Assembly: GCA_034401135.1 (NCBI GenBank)
Contig: JAWZSP010000006.1
Span: 3,596,001 to 3,660,000 of the forward strand
Length of the DNA stretch: 64,000 bases
DNA from: Volutella citrinella
Lineage: Eukaryota > Ascomycota > Sordariomycetes > Hypocreales > Nectriaceae
Direction of reading: 5' to 3'
Below are positions 11,961 through 22,247 of this stretch, piece by piece. The notes beneath the pieces were generated by a model, which saw nothing but the letters and a program-made list of their open reading frames with translations, made no database searches and was not told where the DNA came from. Both the position numbers and the translations under genes were made by a program. Position 1 is the stretch's first letter, and each line of letters begins with the position of its first letter.

Positions 11961-14209
11961 TTACCACAACTCACAGATGGGCTTCCTATTAGGGCAATTA
12001 AAGGCACTCAGGAAGGCTTCTGAGTTCTTAACGGCCTCCCCGGTCCTATACGCGGCAGGGGAGTGGTTGTCCGTCGACAACAAGCCGATCTGCTGCTCCA
12101 GCGGCTGGTTGCTGCACCAGGACTGTCCCCACTGGATGAAGAAGAGCTGCTCCGGGGTGAAGCCGTCGAGGCCCGGCAGGCGCTTGTCGGGCCCCCTCCC
12201 TGCCTCCCAGTTCTTGAAGGCGCCGAAGCTCGACTCCAGCCCGCCCGCGTCGGCAATGTTCTCGCCGAGAGTCAGGGTGCCGTTAACCGGGTGCTCAGAG
12301 CCGTGGGCGTCGACGAGGGCGAAGTGGTCGGCCTGGTCGACGAAGCACTTGCTCTTGTCTGTAAAGGCTTTGGCCGACTCGTCATCCCACCAGCTCTTGA
12401 GGGAACCGTCCTTGTCGAACAGGCGGCCGAGGTTGTCGAAGCCGTGCGTGATCTCGTGTCCGATGATGGTGCCCAGGAACCCAAAGTTGACGGCGGCGGG
12501 GATCTCGGGGCTGAAGAAGGGGAGCTGCAGGAAGCCGGCGTTGATGACGACCTTGTTGAGGTGCTGGGCGTTGAAGGCGTTGACGAGCATCGTGGACGTC
12601 GGCCAGGAGTCGCGATCTGGCTTGCCCTCAAGGTCGGCCCAGTTCCGCTCGACCTGGACCTTGGAGAAGATGAGCGTGTTGATGATGTGCGAGGACTCCA
12701 CGACGATTCGCTCGTAATGCTTGGCCACGGCGATGGGGTCGAGGACCTTGGGATCGCTGGGGAAGGCCACCTCCCTCTTCATGGCGTCGACCTTTTCAAT
12801 AGCTAGCTTCTTCACCGTGTTGCTCGCCCACTCCCGCGACACGATGCGTTCGATGAACTCGCTCTTGATGTGCTCAAGCATTTCTTCGACGTACTTTTGA
12901 GAATCCTCAGTCATCGCTCTCTCGGCGTAGAAGCGGGCTAGGATCCATGGCAGCCCACTTGGACCAATCTTCATCTTAGTGGACTCGGCATACCATGGCA
13001 CACCATTGTTAATGAAATCAACACAGGTTTGCCAGCGAGGTGGTTTAGTCAGACTCTTGCCTAGAAGATCATGCAGGGCCGATGTAAAGGGCTGCGTTTC
13101 GACTGTGAGGATCTGAGGCGCCAGCACCACCAGCATCTTCAGGATGAAGTATCCCTGCAAAACTTTAGGCGCCGTCGAGGCGATAATCTCGTTGATAGCC
13201 TTATAGTACCCTGGGTAAGGGACAATGACCTCATTTGCCTGGTATCTTCGGGGAGCAATGCTAGCAATGACAGACTTGAGATTGAGCTGCGGCGCCAGCT
13301 TGTGGAACTCGTCCAGAGAGATAGGGGTCCACGGCTTTGGGTCATCTTGAGCAATCACTACGCTCAGAGCCTCGGCTGCAGCTGCTTGCAAGGTGATGTC
13401 AAGAGACACTGCTGCCTCCAACAGTTTCAGTGCCTCATCCAGCTTGATGTTGGTCGGGTGAATCTCCGTGAGCAGCTCAGCTGCTGCTTCGGCATACCGC
13501 ACGAGCTGCGCCTCTTCTGCAGTATGAATATTCCTGGTGTAGGGATGGAGAGCCAAGAGACTGCGCTCGTGGTCGCTCTGGACCTTCTCGACGACCGCAG
13601 CGTGAAAGGTGGGAATGCCGTAGGAGTCAAAATAGCCCAGGGTGGTTGCAAGGCTCTCGGCGTGATCATAGGTTTCTCCTTTTTTCTTGCTGCCGCCAGA
13701 TGGGAACCAGTCCACGACAGCCTTTACTACAGCAGCCAGGGGAGCGTGAGGGTCTTCCTCATCACCATCCAAGCATATTTGGTAGGCCTTTTGCATCATG
13801 TCCAAGTTCTTCTTGTCGGCCTCCACTTGCTCATGGGTGAGGTTGACAGTGATCCAGTTGCCATTCTCAGCCTCGGGGTAAGGTTCTTCGAGCACTTGTT
13901 TCGCTATGCTGTTCATCATTTCCTGGGCTAACGTTGAGGGGTCTGTGGACGAGAAGATGCTGGGAATTGCATGGCGCGAGGCCCAGTTGCCGCAGGCGTC
14001 TATAAAAAGAACCTGTTAGACGGTATGCTCGAGGTCTCAGCGAAGCAAATAGAATACTTACAAACATCAAAGTCTGTACACGGGTCAATATCTTTGTGGT
14101 TGGACGCCATGTTGCCCAAGATCTCTCCCGCAATCTGGACACATTCAGGTGTCGTGCAAACGTCGGCCATGGAATCGGTAACGGCACCGACAGTCTGGTT
14201 TGGCGCCAT
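11961..14209 (-). CDS. M13 (neprilysin/endothelin-converting enzyme-like) zinc metallopeptidase
   Basis: Zinc endopeptidase of family M13, 728 residues. Exons 14209-14062 and 13999-11961 are joined over a 62-base intron (GTAAGT/TAG), and splicing restores the family N-terminal signature DPCTDFDVYACGNWA near residues 42-56. The zinc site HEITH is at 564-568, with the third ligand Glu629 in GENIADAGG. The protein ends CELW, the usual CxxW M13 terminus, and NAGFLQLPFF precedes the zinc site as expected. Unusually for a family of type II membrane ectoenzymes, the N-terminus begins directly with a hydrophilic stretch and shows no membrane anchor or signal peptide, so a cytosolic (or unconventionally exported) enzyme is inferred. 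The start is the only ATG upstream of the family signature in this exon. Two long plus-strand open frames across the gene are shadows. Confidence 0.95.
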
Positions 14210-15378
14210 GATGTGGTCTCTCCGGCCTGAATGCGGAACTACTGAGAAATTTCTGCAATTCCCTCCGGCAAAAGGCCCGGGGTGCAGGAGAAGCGGTTAT
14301 TTAACATGCTGCGAGCATCCCTTTCTTTGAGGCGGCTGCGATGGAGCAATTAAACCAAAGTCCTCGAGCGATGCCAAGAGTCAGCCCGAAACTAGGTCTT
14401 TTAAGCGACTGGATTCAATAAAAAGTCTACGCTGTCAGGCAGCGGCACAGTAATGGCAACCCCCGTCGTGTGAAGGTGACGCTGGTCTCGATGTGGAGAT
14501 GGGTTGGATCTTTGGTGTTAGTGGCCAACGCAACGCGCGCACCGCGCACTGCTGCCCTGCATAATCCCTTATTAGACTCAATAGATCGTTCCAACTCAGC
14601 TTTTTATTTAAGACCCTATCATAGGGTGGATGTGACCACCTCAATATGACCGAGATCAGCTGCCGGCCTTGCTCCTGTGCCCGAGGATCACCGAGGATGC
14701 CATGAGGCGCGACAAGCTCTCCGCCTTATTTCCACGAGTGAACACCTACTATTTCGCAGAAAAGCACCAGCATCGTCATCATGGGTAAGCACCTTAAAGT
14801 TTGCTATTTTCTCGGTAAAATAGACGACATATGGGTCTGAAGTGGATGGGAGAGCCGGACCAGGGGAACCACCTCCTTATTGCGCTGGACCATCCAGATC
14901 AAGAGTTGGAGTGTGGATTGAATCCTGTGGCGAGGGCCCTAATGTCGGCCCGTGCCCTCTGTATATTGCACATCCATTCCCGGGCCCGACGATGCAATCC
15001 GGGGATGCCACGGCCGATACCCTTGAATAACGGCGGCCGCCGGTGGGAATAGTGGGGCGAGGGCCCGCCGGCGGCCGGGCGGCTGGCCGAGTAGTCATAA
15101 CTTGTACGTACAGTTGTGCAGCAGCCCAGTGGCAGGAGCACAGCTGGAGCAACTGCCCCGCACCCCACCTGAGATAAGATGCCCCGAAGAGGTATGATAA
15201 GGGAGGGAAGCTTTCGTGTCTTGTGCCGCTCGACTCTCTCTCATCCATCATTGGTTTTCTTCTCAATTGTCCAGGGACATTGATCCTGGATTCTCCTGCT
15301 TGCCCATCATAAGCCGCTTCCCGTGAGGCAACCTGCAACTGCATGATATAGCATATACCTCCACCAACATCCGTCACC
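14210..15378. other. Divergent intergenic region, M13 peptidase / UreG
   Basis: This region contains both promoters of the divergent peptidase and ureG genes. No gene is supported. A striking ATGG-GTAAGC at about 14781 looks like a start with an immediate donor site but leads to no sustained reading frame. GATA sites near 15170-15200 are listed separately. Confidence 0.6.
15172..15200 (+). promoter_or_regulatory. Paired GATA-factor (AreA/NIT2-type) sites upstream of ureG
   Basis: AGATAA at 15172-15177 and TGATAA at 15195-15200 match the HGATAR consensus of fungal nitrogen GATA activators. They lie 23 bases apart in the same orientation, 180-205 bases before the ureG ATG. Paired closely spaced sites are typical of nitrogen-regulated fungal promoters. 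Binding is inferred, not shown. Confidence 0.5.
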
Positions 15379-16321
15379 ATGTCCCACTCACACTCCCATG
15401 ACGGAGGTGCCCCGCACTCGCACTCACACGACAGCAGCGGCTTCAACGCCCAAGAGCACGGCCATTCGCATGAGATTCTCGATGGTCCTGGCAGCTATCT
15501 CGGCCGCGAGATGCCCATCGTCGAGGGCCGTGAATGGTCGGATCGTGCCTTTACAATTGGCATCGGTGGGTGAGTAGACCCTCATCAGTCAACCCAACCC
15601 CTCATTCGTCAATGGAGAGTTTGAGCTTTGAGCCTGCTCCAGCACACCAACAGATGGCTGACCATGCCTCACCGCCGACAGCCCCGTAGGCTCCGGCAAG
15701 ACAGCCCTGATGCTGGCCCTCAGCATCGCGCTCCGTGCCGACTACTCGGTGGCAGCCGTGACCAACGACATCTTCACGCGCGAGGACGCCGAGTTCCTCA
15801 CTCGCAACGCAGCCCTGCCGCCGGAGCGCATCCGCGCCATCGAGACGGGCGGCTGCCCCCACGCCGCCGTCCGCGAGGATATCTCGGCCAACCTGGCCGC
15901 CCTCGAGGACCTGCACCGTGAGTTTGACACCGACCTGCTGCTCATCGAGTCGGGCGGCGACAACCTGGCCGCCAACTACAGCCGCGAGCTGGCCGACTTC
16001 ATCATCTACGTCATCGACGTGAGCGGCGGCGACAAGATCCCCCGCAAGGGCGGCCCGGGCATCACCCAGAGCGACCTGCTCGTCGTCAACAAGACGGACC
16101 TCGCTGAGGCGGTGGGCGCCGATCTGGGCGTCATGGAGCGCGATGCACGAAAGATGCGAGAGGGCGGCCCCACGGTCTTCGCTCAGGTCAAGAAGGATGT
16201 GGGAGTCAACCACATCGTGAACCTCATCCTGAGCGCCTGGAAGGCTAGCGGCGCTGAGGGTGAGCGTAGGAGCAAGGGAGGACCGCGACCAACCCCGGGA
16301 ATCGAGGCGCTCACCAAGTAA
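15379..16321 (+). CDS. ureG: Urease accessory GTPase UreG
   Basis: SIMIBI-class GTPase that couples GTP hydrolysis to nickel delivery into urease; 276 residues, cytosolic. Exons 15379-15569 and 15682-16321 are joined over a 112-base intron lying exactly inside the P-loop codon region, and splicing yields GPVGSGKT (residues 64-71). The N-terminus is histidine-rich ([22 protein letters not shown]), a likely nickel-storage tail as in plant and fungal UreG. The metal-binding CPH motif (GGCPHAA), the ESGGDNL switch segment and the NKTDL guanine-specificity motif are all present. The ATG sits in CACCATGTC context. It converges with the zinc-finger gene on the right. Identification is firm. Confidence 0.97.
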
Positions 16322-16492
16322 AGGACGGATGGGCGGCTCGCATGGACCATATATATATAATTATTGAACCAACGAAAAAAGAAATTCGACGTCAAAAGCG
16401 CGGTGCAAATGAGATTATCGTGCACTATCTATCAATCCGACAAGATGAATTGATTCACTGCCATCCCGTGGACTGCCGTCTTTGAGAAACCC

Positions 16493-18691
16493 TCAAAAGC
16501 CGGGAGTATCTATCGCCATCATAGACCCATATTCACGCCCGGGCCATTCTTCATCGTCCTGCCACAGGAACGTGTGGTGGGATGGTTCAGCATTTGGAGC
16601 AAGTCCCATTGTGTCGTGCAAAGCAGGTACTATGATCCAATTGTGATCAAGTTGGAGGTCTTGGATGCCGTTGGCGGCTAGAAGGTCTAAGTTGCTGGGA
16701 CCTCCAACGTAGTGCTGCCCATGATAGTCGTAGACATTGGGTGCTGTGTCGAGGGTTTCGACGGACTCTGGGCGGAGGCTGTGGAGCTCAGTTGCAGGCT
16801 CGGTTGTCTGGATCAAAAGGGTGTCTGAATCTCCCGAGATTGGCACGAAGTCTGTATCCTGAGGCAGCGTGTTGTCGATGGAATCCGACTCGCTTTCATC
16901 GCGCGCCCTGGTAGTTGCCGTCTCACCAAGCTCGCCAAGCGTGTAGTCGTCGTCTTCGCCCGCGCAGAAGTGCTCCATGACGCGCACCCACCACCTGTCT
17001 ATGGCGGTCTCCCGGTCCTCGGGGTATTTGTCCAACTCCTGGATAAGGATCCTTATGGCTATCTCACTTCGGAGGAACGGCTCTGCATTTCGTATGATTT
17101 CGGCCGCCCTGGCGCCCAAGAACGGATTGGTACATGGCGGCGCCTCCGGGAAAAGCACTTTGTAAAACGTTTGCCATTGTGTTGCCAGGGCATCGGTCTT
17201 GGAAAGCTTCAGATATCTTTTCGCTGGTGGTTGGAGACTTTCTTCTCTTTCGGCCGTGATAATACCAGGCGGCGCAATAGCCTTGGTTTTCCGACAGCAC
17301 TTCAAGTTCTCATGGTCCTCCAAAGTAGCACGATCCTCATAGACCGAGTAACATTGGGGACAGTGTGCTTCTTTGTGAATTTTGAACAAATGGGTCCTAA
17401 CGTCACGGATACGTTTGTATCCTTTCACACATGTTGTTCGATACACTGCTGGGCGGTATTTCAGAAATGGACAGGCAACCGGTCGCGGATCCTCGAGGCT
17501 TGTTGCGTCCGTGGTGGGGTTCCCAGGCCCTCCAGAGCCTTCGTCCTCATCTGATCCGTCACTATTGAGCCGTTTCCGTGAACCCCCCGATGAGTTGGTC
17601 GCACGGCTGCTCTTCCTGCCTCCTCTTCTGGAATCCATCTTGCCCTTTCCCTCATCATGGTCTCGTGCAGCGGTATTCTTCTTCTTGGATCTGTGCGCCG
17701 GGTAAGACCTGATGTAAGCATCAAAGAGAAGTTCCGCCGTCCATGCAATGCGGTTCTCCCTCGCAGTCAACTCCAGTGCAGTTGGTTCGGATGCGTTTTC
17801 GGATGCGTTTTCGGATGTGATTTCGAGATCCATCAACAATTCGTCCACTTCATATAGATCCTCCGAGCTATCGCTAGCGAAGAGCCCCGTATTTGAACAA
17901 AGGGTTTCAAAGTCACAGCTGACAGCTTTGGAAAGTGGAGGACCCAAAGCAGTCGATGTGGTTGAGTTGGAGACGGAATCTCGGAAGGCTTCGTCAATTG
18001 GAGGGCCCAAAGAAAGCGATATGATCGAACCGGAGGTGGTGGCAGAATCCCGGTCAGCAGCAATCGATGCCGTCTTTGCCAACCCAGGGGCCTCCAACGG
18101 GTCACCAGCAAACAAGAGGCGGCCGTCGTTCCAAGAAAACTCGACATTCCATGAAAAAGGTCCTGGCAAAACGGGAGGCTTGGTTTCTTGTACCCCTTGA
18201 GGCTTCGGGGGAGCATTGAGACTTTCCTGTGGCGGGCAAACTGACGATTGTGCTTCGGTGGGTATGGAGAGCGTCCCCCCACCCTCTGATGCCCCAGGCT
18301 GGGAGACGGTCGGCGAGGATGGTGCAATTAGATCTCTGATCGGAATAGACAATGCTAGATCTTCGTAGGCGCCTTCTTGCCGGGCATTGAGCACCGGTAG
18401 TGATGAGGGTAGCCAAGGCTCGTCATGTTGTTCATCATGAGACTCTCCAAGATTGTCAGCACAGCCCATATCTTTGAGCAACATGCCATGAGCGAGATCC
18501 TCCTCCCTTGTCTTCGGTCCTTTATCCAAGCCCTAGAATTGATCAACACCGTTAGCCCAGATACACGTGAAAACGGTACAGCCCTTGCCTACCCGAATGG
18601 ATGGCTTCGTGCCATCTTGAGAGCCAGCCGCTCGATCCGCAGTCCCCAACTCTCCAGCCTCAAATCCGGGGTTGTTATTGAATGGCATCAT
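16493..18691 (-). CDS. C2H2-like zinc-finger protein, fungal-specific, function unknown
   Basis: 712-residue predicted nuclear protein. Exons 18691-18593 (33 codons) and 18532-16493 are joined in phase 0 over a 60-base intron with a CTAAC branch point. The long second exon has no ATG at its 5' edge, so the upstream exon supplies the start, one of two tandem ATGs. The N-terminal half is acidic and Ser/Thr-rich, with a short tandem repeat SENASENASEP. A basic Ser-rich linker (about 315-360) precedes a Cys/His cluster at about 387-446: one C..HLFKIH finger, then CPQC with His and a CC pair. A helical tail follows. Proteins of this layout are common in Pezizomycotina with no assigned role. DNA binding is inferred only. 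Confidence 0.8.
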
Positions 18692-19329
18692 TCTTTCGAG
18701 TGTGCGGAAAAGTCAAGGTTAAAAGAAGAGTCAGACTTTTGTGTCCACTGCAAGAGGCGGAAGTCAAGGATGGCACGATTCACTGCGGTTGGATATCGAG
18801 GTTGAGAGAATCTGAGCGAACACCAGGACTGCCCAACGTTTAAATAGCCAACAATTTTCAACCAGGCGCACGCTCTGCGCTTGGTTCTGGCCTGGCCATG
18901 CGCGAGCCCTGCGCTTGACTTCTGGCCTGGCCATGCGCGAGCTCTGCGCTTGAGTTCGAGCCAACGGTGAGGTCGTCCTCGACAGGGAAGTGATCTGTCA
19001 CATTGGTCCTGCATGGGTCTGGTCCCAGTCCAATGCTAAATGCATGCTGGCCAATTACATGTTGGTCAAGTTTTCGATTTCAACACTTGTCCAGTCCGCA
19101 AATTTGCTTGGCCTGAACGCAGCGCTGTTGGCCAGCATTCCCGCACATCCCTGTAAACGTGTAATAGCGAAAGGTGGCTGCAGAATTTACAGGGACCAGC
19201 CGACTTGTTGCTTGTGTTCATGGTAGTGTCGCTTAAGGGGACGACTAGAGTGGCGGTATTCCAGAAAATAACAATGAGCGCCTACATTCACGTATCTAGA
19301 GGTATGCCATGCCCGGTCGTAATCTATGC
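18692..19329. other. Intergenic region between zinc-finger gene promoter and TSR1 3' end
   Basis: Holds the zinc-finger gene's promoter, a three-unit minisatellite (listed separately) and the TSR1 3' UTR. No coding frame is supported. Confidence 0.6.
18867..18963. repeat. Minisatellite, about 35-bp unit, 2.8 copies
   Basis: Units start at 18867 (34 bases), 18901 (35 bases) and 18936 (partial). They share the cores CTCTGCGCTTG and TTCTGGCCTGGCCATGCGC with a few substitutions. It lies about 180-270 bases upstream of the start of the minus-strand zinc-finger gene. Confidence 0.85.
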
Positions 19330-21854
19330 CTATTCGTCCATCATCATGTCGCCATCCTGCGCAGCGGCAGCAACAGCAGACTCGTTCACCTCGAGCAGCT
19401 TCGAGTCCAGCGGCACCGCGTTTCGCGGCCACACCCGCTTGTACAGACTCACGCCGACCGAGTCCTGTGGGTTGATGCGTCCGTCAAAGGTGGCCTTGAA
19501 GTAACCGTGCGTACCCAGCGGCTCCTTGATGTATCCGCTGCGTCCGCGCTTGGTCCACATGGGCAGCGCCTTGAACCACTCAACGTCCTCGCGGTTGAAG
19601 AACATGTATCGGATCGTCACGATCTTCTTGTGGATGTGGTACGGGTGACCCGTGAGGATGATGCGCTTGGCCACGACGCGCGATGTCGACGGCGGCAGCG
19701 CGGTGCCAGTGCCCACGAGCGACAGGCCAAGGTGCGGGCCCTCCTCGCTCTGCATCTCCTCGGGCGAGGTGCGCTTGAAGAATAGCACGGGCACAGCACC
19801 CCAGGTGATGGGGCCCATAAAGGTGGCAATGGCGGACTGGCCGGGGTGCAGGTACCGGCAGAACTTGTGGACGTCGTTGGGCGTCTGGCCAGGCTGGGAG
19901 TAAAGAGGCTTGACGACCAGGCGGCGGGGGCCACACTGGACGATGAGCTCCTCCTTGGCCTTGATCGACTTGGTGTAGTCGGAACTGAGGTTGATGAGGT
20001 AGTTGACCGAAGTCTTCTTCTGCTCGTGGCGGAGGAGCGAGAAGAGCGTCACGGGGCTCTTGGGGTTGTACTGTTTCTCTGCGAGAGGGGAGATGCCCTT
20101 GATGTGTACTTGCACCCGAGTGCCGGGCTCAACGCCGCCAACCAGCGCCTCCTTGGTAGCTCGCGAACGTGATGAGTTGTAGTCGGGTACCTGGAGCAGG
20201 CGCCTCCACTCCTCGGGCTCGTGGGCTCGGTCCTCGTCCTCCTGCCAAGGAGAGGTTCGCAGACTCTTCAGACCACGATAGCGCGCCAATCGCTCCCGTG
20301 CAAGCACATTGGGGTGCAGCTCGATTTCATCCGGGAACTCCAGGTCATCTTCCACCTCGGTTCTCTTCGTCTTGCGGTACTGCTCAAGCTGCTTGGCGTC
20401 CTCGTCCTCATCAGGCACGTCCATCATCTCTGACTGAGGGTACTCGGAGGGGCCTGCCTCCGTCGCCGGGGCAGCGGCATAGCCCTCGACGCCGTCCTCG
20501 GGTCGAGCCTCTTCTTCTCCTTCGTCCTTCATCTCAAAGTCTTCCATATCCGACTCGGAGTCGGAAACATCCTCGAGGTACCACGCAGATTGGTAATTTG
20601 ACGTACCCCTGGGCACCTTCTTCTTGATCTTCTTTTCCTCTGCGTCATCGTCAGAGAAGTAATGGTGATCGTCTAGCAGGACACCCTTCTTCTCGGCGGC
20701 AGGGTCAGCCATCGCATCATCGTTCTCATCAGCGTCCATCATGACCTCCTCCGGCGCAAGCTCCGCAACGTCATCCTGATCCTCGGTTGGTGCATCGAGA
20801 ATCTTTTCACCCTCCTCAGCATCAACTGTCATCTCCTCTCCCTTCTTCTTGACTTGTTTGGGCAGGGGCGCAGCCACAATCTTTTCGATCTGGAACGCTC
20901 CCCAGTCGCCAACCTGGACGAGACGGTCGGCCTTGAGGCCTTTGCCCCTCACAATACCGGTCACGATAGTGGTATCCGACTCGTTGTGGGCAAACTTGAT
21001 GTCCTCGGCGAGCATCCAGCTCCTGTCATCTCTCCACCGAATTCCCTTGGGGGTTGTGTTGCAGAGAGATCGCATCAGGTTTGCGCACTCTTGCCTGTTA
21101 TCAAGGCCGTAGAGCTTCTCCTGTTCGGGGTGGAAGTGTGTAATGAATGACTTGAGAGAGCCAAGGATACCTTGCCTCTGCTTAGCAGGCTCCTTGTCAA
21201 GATCTTCGACCACGGTGAAGAGGGTGGACATGCCCTGGCTCTCCACGCTTCGCAGGATCAATTCGCCCAGCTCATCGACCTCGGTAGTGGCTGATAGGAC
21301 GACAAGGATAAAGTCGGCGACACGGGCGGCATCGAGGCAGGCGTTCAGGTCCCGCTCAAGGGGCATGTATTGCAGCTTCTGCTTGAATCGGTCGACATTG
21401 ACACGGAAGTTACCGTCAACCACATCGTCGGCGATGTCAAGGCTGCCGTTGAGCTCTCGGATCGCGGACTTGGCGTCGCCACCGGGGCATAGAGGAAGGA
21501 CGGCAACGATTCGAGGGGCGCCATCTCGGCCGGAGAAAATGGATGTATCCTTGAGGTGCTCCTTGTGCTTGGTCAACCGGGCCTGCTTGGCCTGGTTGCG
21601 ACGGTCAAACTTGGACATGACCTGCTGGTGGGGTGTCTTTCGCTGTCCAGGCTCGTTGGGAACTCGGCCTAGAAAGTCAAGTGTTAGGGACGTAAAAAAA
21701 CGAAAATGAAATGAGAGCAACGCTGCTGTAAGGATGTTCTCGTACCCTTGGCGCGGTCTCTCAACTCGTGCTTGGAGGCGGCCCTCGACTTAAAGGCCTT
21801 GTGGGTGACCTTTGTCGTCGGCCTATGCGAATGCTGCGCCACGGTCGCAGGCAT
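19330..21854 (-). CDS. TSR1: Ribosome biogenesis protein TSR1
   Basis: Late 40S pre-ribosome assembly factor, a GTPase-fold relative of Bms1 without GTPase activity; 815 residues. Exons 21854-21746 and 21668-19330 are joined over a 77-base intron. The start chosen (MPATVAQHSHRP) gives the short basic N-terminus with HSHR..KAFKSRAASK expected of Tsr1; an upstream in-frame start would add about 26 residues. The order is the basic N-terminus, an AARP2-type central domain (SIFSGRDGAPRIVAVLPLCPGG onward), acidic linkers rich in DDDAEEKK and ESDMEDFEMKDEGEEE, then the conserved C-terminal domain (RPLYSQPGQTP-like VVKPLYSQPGQTPNDVH, ATFMGPITWG, FKATFDGRI). It is divergent from UTP7 with a 393-base shared promoter. 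Confidence 0.97.
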
Positions 21855-22247
21855 CTTGCTGTCAGCACCAGCCTTGAAGCGAAACGGTAATGAAGCCAGA
21901 TTGGTCGAGGGCGGAGATTGCCAGTGAGTCAACCAACTTCTCTGACTGCTCCGTGACTCAATCGCCGAGTTGCTGCCTGTTTAAGTGACAACGATTTCGA
22001 CTGGCAATATCGACGATAAACGAAGGCGGTGATGGCGGGGTTGTGGCTATCCAGAAATTTTTTGGTGGGCCATTATCGATAGGAATAGTGGGGCAGATAC
22101 AGCCAATCCTGCCTCGGCGATAAACTTCCTAGCGTCCTGGCGCTGGAAATTTTGTCTGCCAATGCCATCTTTGCGATTTGGTTGCAAAACGGCAATCCGA
22201 CTCAAGCCCGCGCAGGTTGACACAGCGACACCAGCCACCACAGCACC
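21855..22247. promoter_or_regulatory. Bidirectional promoter between TSR1 and UTP7
   Basis: This 393-base region separates two divergent ribosome-assembly genes. It holds two RRPE-like A/T blocks, GAAATTTTTT at 22054-22063 and GGAAATTTTG at 22145-22154, and a repeated octamer CGATAAAC at 22014-22021 and 22118-22125. RRPE (AAAATTTT-type) elements mark ribosome-biogenesis promoters in yeasts; no exact PAC (GATGAG) box was seen. Co-regulation is inferred from the arrangement. Confidence 0.55.

Noticed and set aside
12063..13931. Two long plus-strand open frames across the M13 gene
   Set aside because: They are antisense shadows of a GC-rich coding exon with complete family motifs on the minus strand.
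14775..14900. ATGG-GTAAGC resembling a start codon with immediate intron
   Set aside because: Splicing to the nearest acceptor gives a stop within a few codons.
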